Shown here: positions 58,778-64,000 of the stretch, in pieces
Position numbering within the stretch: the stretch's first letter is position 1
Layout of the letters: each line of letters starts with the position of its first letter
From: Branchiostoma floridae
Lineage: Eukaryota > Chordata > Leptocardii > Amphioxiformes > Branchiostomatidae
Assembly (NCBI RefSeq): GCF_000003815.2
Contig: NC_049980.1
Span: 13,407,570 to 13,471,569 of the forward strand
Direction of reading: 5' to 3'
Length of the DNA: 64,000 bases
Program-made: the position numbers and the translations under genes
The notes under the pieces: generated by a model
What the model saw: the letters and a program-made list of their open reading frames with translations, nothing else
Databases searched by the model: none
What the model was told of the DNA's origin: nothing

Positions 58778-60748
58778 AGGTGGGTTTACACCTGCGTATA
58801 TTTTCATGTGCGCATGATTTCCGCATGAAATTTTGTCAATACGCGGCCGAACGCCCAACATTTGGATTTTTTTTGGAATAAATTAAATTGTACGTCGAGC
58901 CCATCTGGCGTTTGAATTACGACTTCAGCGTTTTCATTTCGCATGAGATGCGTAAGATTGCAACTGAAATGCGCAACAAAATTTTCCGTACTGCGAATAG
59001 ATTCGTATGGGGTACGTATGTTGGGCGTTTTCCGGACGCAAACAACGTCTACCGACCGCATGCCTGACGCACCTGGTGCTAACTGCATTCCAAACGCATT
59101 TCAGGTGTGTCAGAGGAACAGTTTCTGTTACATATACTTTTGTTTGCGAACATTGCCAATAGAGTATTTTTGTTAGAGGAACCCTTTGTACTACGTATGC
59201 TTTTGTTTACAGGCAGTGCAAGTAGAACATTGACAAGTAAACAGTGAAGAGGTTTTTTTTATTCATTTGCGAAGCAGTGAAGCAGTGACACTGTGCTTTT
59301 CGGTAATGTGGGCCATCATTTACCTTAAGAAGTTATGTGCACTGTTAAGATTGTGTTTGTTTTCACTTTGTCCTTAATGATTTCCCCTATCATCTTAGTA
59401 TTTCAACTACTATAAAAATCACACCCATACACACCACAAAACGTATTCAAGATCTTTATCAAACACGTAAATTAAACAATTATGAAACCTTACGCCCTCT
59501 TTCAAAGTTGTAATATGGCTCTATATTGCACCTTTATATCATGTGGTTCTACACACAAAAAAGTGCCATTAGCAGCAAATTAAGTCAAATATCTGTTACA
59601 CAAAATGGCACGTGTGTCACACAAATTGACCCAGTGCTTGAGCAGGTTCCTCTACATCTTCCCGTCCCTGGAGGCTCTGTTGGGACCAGTGTCCTGCATT
59701 CATGGTGTCCTGCAAGTTGTGACCATCTCTCCATGCCCCCGGTACAAATTCGTCGGTCCTGGCCTGGATCTGACATCATAAACCGGAAGATTCCAAAAAA
59801 TCCCTATCGACCAGAGGATTTGTCCATTCTGTCCAGAGCTAATAGAAGACGAATATCACTTTATGGTTGTATGTCCCAAATATTCCGATATACGCAATTC
59901 TCTATACAGAAGGCTGTCATTTTGTACACAAGGATTTATTCAAATGGACCTGAAGTGCAAATTCAAATACATAATGACATGTGACAATCCCTGCATGGCA
60001 GATATAGGAAAATATATCAAAGAAGGTTTAGACATTAGAAATTCCCCAAATGATTGTAAAAGCCTCCAATGATTGTAAGAAACTTATCCCATACTACAAC
60101 TCCTGTATTAGTTAGATAAGCCTTAAGTTAAGTTATAGCACTGTAGTTATGTAGATGCCATACTTTGTACCTCGTACAATTGTTGTGCAATAAAGTTATA
60201 TACATCTTGAGATGATTTTTTTGTCTGGAGTCAGATGCACCTTCGTATTTATTCCAAATCTGGAGTGTGCGTCGATCACGCTATCAGTACGCGTAGTATG
60301 CGCAAAGCGATCGCAGAACGCACGGTACTAAATCGTGATCTATGTGTGCATTCGTTATACGGTCGCTCATGGTGCGTTGTGTCTGCGCTGTAAGAACGCT
60401 ATGTACTCGCAATACCGCGATTTCCGCGTATTACTGCGTATAAAGCGCAAACATGTAGCGTCTTCATAGCGCAATCGACCGACGTGGGACCACTGTATTG
60501 CGCATCCATAACGTTTTGGGCACCAAACTGCGTACGAATGATAGTTTTGTGCATGTCCAAAAATATCACGCGAACTGGGCGTATATTTTCGTTTGCCTGC
60601 GTACGTGAAACTTTCTAAAGACGATTCAGATGCGATAGAGGTGCGACTTGTGCGTGCGGCCGCGTATTGAAGAAATCAGTCAAAATGTCGAAAAATGTCA
60701 AAACGGAACTCATGCGGCATGAAAATATACGCAGGTGTAAACCCACCT
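58778..60748. mobile_element. 1.97-kb DNA transposon with perfect 31-bp TIRs
   Basis: Bases 58778-58808 are the exact reverse complement of 60718-60748 (outer sequence AGGTGGGTTTACACCTGCGT). TCA occurs immediately outside both ends, a possible 3-bp duplication. Homology continues inward with gaps (CAATACGCGGCCG mirrored at about 60657-60669). Subterminal DNA is rich in GCGTA and TGCGC. The middle holds a retrotransposon tail and no transposase is visible. Confidence 0.8.
59800..60215 (+). pseudogene. Non-LTR retrotransposon 3' tail inside the 1.97-kb element
   Basis: A frame from about 59812 reads RICPFCPELIEDEYHFMVVC, a C-x2-C...H...C knuckle seen at the C-terminus of many non-LTR reverse transcriptases, followed by KYSDIRNSLYRRL. 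Similar but less readable sequence lies just upstream. AATAAA near 60190 may mark the element's 3' end. Confidence 0.7.
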
Positions 60749-63700
60749 TCAGGTTTGGAACTGTAGTGAATAATTTCTGTTCAGACTTTAAAAAAGAGAA
60801 TAACACAATGCGCAGTCCTTTTCGTCCCGACGGACGCTCTGTTCAGTGCCGATGGTCTCGTCTGTGTGACATCTTCATAAAAAAGCGTTAAACCCACACC
60901 TCCTTGGACCTGTCATATGTTATGCCCTCTAAACATGGCAAGCAGAACGTCAAGTAGTAAGTTTTACTGAAGTTTGATACTTCTATGGTCCCGCAAACTT
61001 TTCAATTGGCACTCTGGTGGCAAGAATGACCACAGCTTCTAGGCACTGTTTCGAGAGAAACTTCGAACAACGAAATGTTCAATTCTTGAACAATGAGGTC
61101 CAATATGCGGATGTACACACTCTCAGGCAAATAGCCGGGACAGAACAAATGTAAATGTAAATACTCGGCGCACAAGCTTGGATGAAGAAAGCTTGCCCGG
61201 GTTTATCACCTTCGCCGAGAAGGTTATGTTTTCGGGAACGTTAATTAGTTTCTTTGTTTAATTTCTTTCTGTAATTGTTTGTTTATGGTTGAATATCATA
61301 ACTCAATAATCTATGGATGTGTTGTCTTATCTAATTATATCTATTAGTTACTAAGCATATTGCATGGCAAAGATATGGGGTCGTCGAACTTTTGTTTCCG
61401 TGAGCGAAAGATGTTGACAGTGGAAGCCTGTGTTGAGTGAGAAACCTTACACCAACCACCTGGCTCTTAAGGCGTCCAGTTGGTCGTCACGCAAATACCT
61501 GTTCCCTGACACAGGTATCTGTTGAGCAAGGGTAAACAATGGTTCTAGGTTGCCTTTGATTGTGGAGGAAATGATGCGTCACAAAGTTTGGAGTACGTGT
61601 ATCCAGCCATGTACTGCCGTCATATATTATAATCATTTCCTTATGAGAGACGATTCCTGGCCGAGAATGATAGTATGCTCTGGTAGCGTTTGTAGGTATG
61701 TTTGTACTAAGTATATGGTCGACCAGCATAGCCAAAGAAGCTATCGATGGGTTGTAACTTGTAAATTTTGTCCAGAAAACTGGTATGCGTTTAGGGCTTT
61801 TCCTATAGAAAAAAAAATCATGAGATTCTGGACCCCCGGTAGCTTTCATTGCTACTGCAGTAAAACACCCGTCTTTCCTATCTTGTGTCTTGGACAAGGT
61901 ACGGTCTCATGACTTTCGGGTGGTAGATAGCACTTGCGTCATTTATGACATAAAACTCGCCCGTCAGTAAAGTACCGCTAGTTAACCTTATTCTTTGCTT
62001 TGCTTTGCGTCTTTCATCAATAGTCAGATTATTCCAATCTAACTCCAACAGGACTCTGACTTGGTTAGAGAGTGGTACTTTTCTTAGTGCTGTCAAGGTG
62101 ATTAAAAGGTTGCCATGGCAACCGTTTAGTGTTGCACTTAGGTAATGTGGACGTTTCTCCCATTGCCGTCACAAAACGATGATTGAAAAAGCCCCCCTTC
62201 CTGGAAATATTTTGTTTCTAACAGTTATATTGTCGGCATTTCCTCACTTTGTGTGACCTTGAGAATGTGGCTCAGAGACAGCAAATTTTCTTGCACAGGT
62301 GACCCATGACGTATGACATTTGCAGAACGTGCCTGGTACGCGATAAGGATCTCAAATAACTCTGTCAACATTGGCATCGTGAAACATAGCCAAACTACAG
62401 ACCTTTATGTTAACCTTTCCAACTGACGTATTAGAATGTGGATGATTTATTTTTGTTGATGTTTCTGTCAATTTTAGGTGCATATGGCGTTAACGTTACA
62501 TATTGCACATGTTTGAATATCACTATCATTGAGCATATTCATATGTTTTACTGTTAAATTGATCTCGTTTACACACACATATAAAGCAACACAGAACGAA
62601 TGCTTCCACGTCTGACGATCGGGAGGTCACAAAAATTGCTTTTCAATAAAAAAAAATGACAACGCGAATATTAAATGAAATGGATGAACTGGTGGGCAGA
62701 GGCTAGTGTCGTAATGAGGGCAAGTGCGAAGTCTGCTCAGTGGCCGAACTGGCTGAGTATGCATGTAATTGTTTGGCACAATGGCATGTGCGGTGTTTAG
62801 CAATAGTGTTCTACACTAAAACGTTATAAAGCATATTTGAAAGTCAGCTTACATCTGAGTTACTTACGTAACTTGTGTTTTACTCCGTATGGTATGGGGT
62901 GAAATATTGTTTTCTTGATGTTTCTGCTTCTTCTTCGACTGTCACAATCTTTAATTAGGGGAATAATCTCCTTCTTTCCTGGGCCAAATGACCTGAACTC
63001 TGGCACAAAGATAGAGTGAGCTAATACCAGACGTTTTTATAATGCCTTTCAAATGATTTTGTTGAATTTTTGTTGGCCATTTTCTGTTCAAAACTGTATA
63101 TTAATTTCGCGGTATCAGGAAAATGAGTCAAGTAAGTCCAAAGGACCAAAAGTGTGGTATGATAGTGCATGGGATATTAACTAAAAGGACCGTGTTATGT
63201 TTTTTTGCCAAAAATCACCCATTCGGGGGTTCTATCGCCATTTTCAACGCCCCACATATGGTACATGACCTGGAGATCGTTCACCCCATGCACCTGGCTC
63301 GTCCAGGTGGCCAGCGGAAAGGCTAAGTGTAAATCAATTAGACGCTCAGCCAATCAGCATTTAGAAGTTACAAATGAGACAACGCTTCTCAACCAAACCG
63401 CCAAATTTCCAAACCTGGAGCTGATTGGACTTGACATGTGATTTTTGTTGTTGTACCAGAGCATGTATGCAATTTTGTTGTAATAATAGCAAAGAAATCC
63501 CAATTTATACACGATATATACATTGTACCTTTGTATATGGCGAAAAAATATATGTGAACAAAATCCTATTGGCATAACGTTATATTCTATGCATCTCCTT
63601 TTAGCGCTTCGAGTTATTTGGTTATAATGCCTGGGCACGGGGGCACAAAAATACTTTTTTTTTGGTCTGATAATGGACAAAACCCTCAATAAATTATATC

Positions 63701-64000
63701 TGAAGGGCAATTCAAAAGTTTGAAATTGAAACATTCCGAAGTATTTAAGCACTATTTATACCTACATGACAAATTTGAACCCATGTGACAAAAGGGCAGG
63801 ACGAGACGATGAAGAACAACATTTAGACTAGAAAATAATCAACTTCAGTGTCACAAACCGTTGTGTTTCTCTGTGTGTCTGACCGATGTAATGTTCAGCA
63901 TTAAAGGCATACGTACTTCTGCTTGGATAGTTTTCAGTACCAGGGACAGATATGTCGATCGAGTGAATGACAGGTCTGTTGCTAAGTATCAAGGAACATA
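60749..64000. other. No recognised gene
   Basis: ORFs of about 120-136 codons overlap on both strands at 61487-61912 and 63354-63752, without recognisable domains. No repeats with clear ends seen. Confidence 0.35.

Noticed and set aside
58478..58826. His/Thr-rich ORFs
   Set aside because: Translation of the GT-rich minisatellite.
61487..61912. 120- and 136-codon ORFs on opposite strands
   Set aside because: No recognisable domain or exon borders; likely chance.

Overview
This is a draft-assembly window from a eukaryotic nuclear genome with intron-rich, animal-type genes. It has three runs of N (2735-3472, 9676-9775, 18040-18139). By rebuilding splice sites by eye I recognised three conserved animal genes: an ANKRD29-like ankyrin-repeat gene on the minus strand (3' end lost in or beyond a gap), a complete 13-exon TATDN1 (TatD-family nuclease) on the plus strand, and a complete 20-exon TMEM214 on the minus strand. 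The many small DNA transposons, CR1-like retrotransposon tails and large intron count fit an invertebrate deuterostome. A lancelet (Branchiostoma) is my best guess, but that is inference and not proven by the window.

Layout. 1-2.7 kb: a near-perfect 439-bp inverted repeat at the window edge, a tRNA-like pseudogene and a 10-bp-period TTCCTTTTCG array. 3.5-11 kb: the ANKRD29-like gene, whose five internal coding exons are each exactly 99 nt, phase 0, one ankyrin repeat apiece. 12-17.2 kb: a 5.2-kb element bounded by CACAGTGCTCGAGC terminal inverted repeats (TIRs) with a 3-bp target duplication, holding two oppositely oriented 10-bp-period arrays and a decayed reverse-transcriptase tail. 21.7-23.7 kb: an unrecognised intronless-coding gene of 651 residues whose C-terminal half is about 21 copies of a 14-residue repeat. 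24.6-28.1 kb: several MITEs. 28.5-34.6 kb: a tandem array of about 52 copies of a 97-bp unit that decays on its right side and stops about 60 bp before the TATDN1 start codon. 34.6-41.3 kb: TATDN1. 43-53.2 kb: TMEM214, convergent with TATDN1. 53.3-64 kb: gene-poor sequence with MITEs, a 1.97-kb TIR element carrying a CR1-like tail, and one promoter-like spot.

The three conserved genes are not known to form a pathway: TATDN1 is a putative metal-dependent nuclease, TMEM214 an ER membrane protein, and ANKRD29 an ankyrin protein of unclear role. The least explained objects are the 14-residue-repeat protein, the 97-bp array with its higher-order structure, and a pair of elements with 9-bp target duplications built almost entirely of short TCACTGG/CCAGTGA palindromes.
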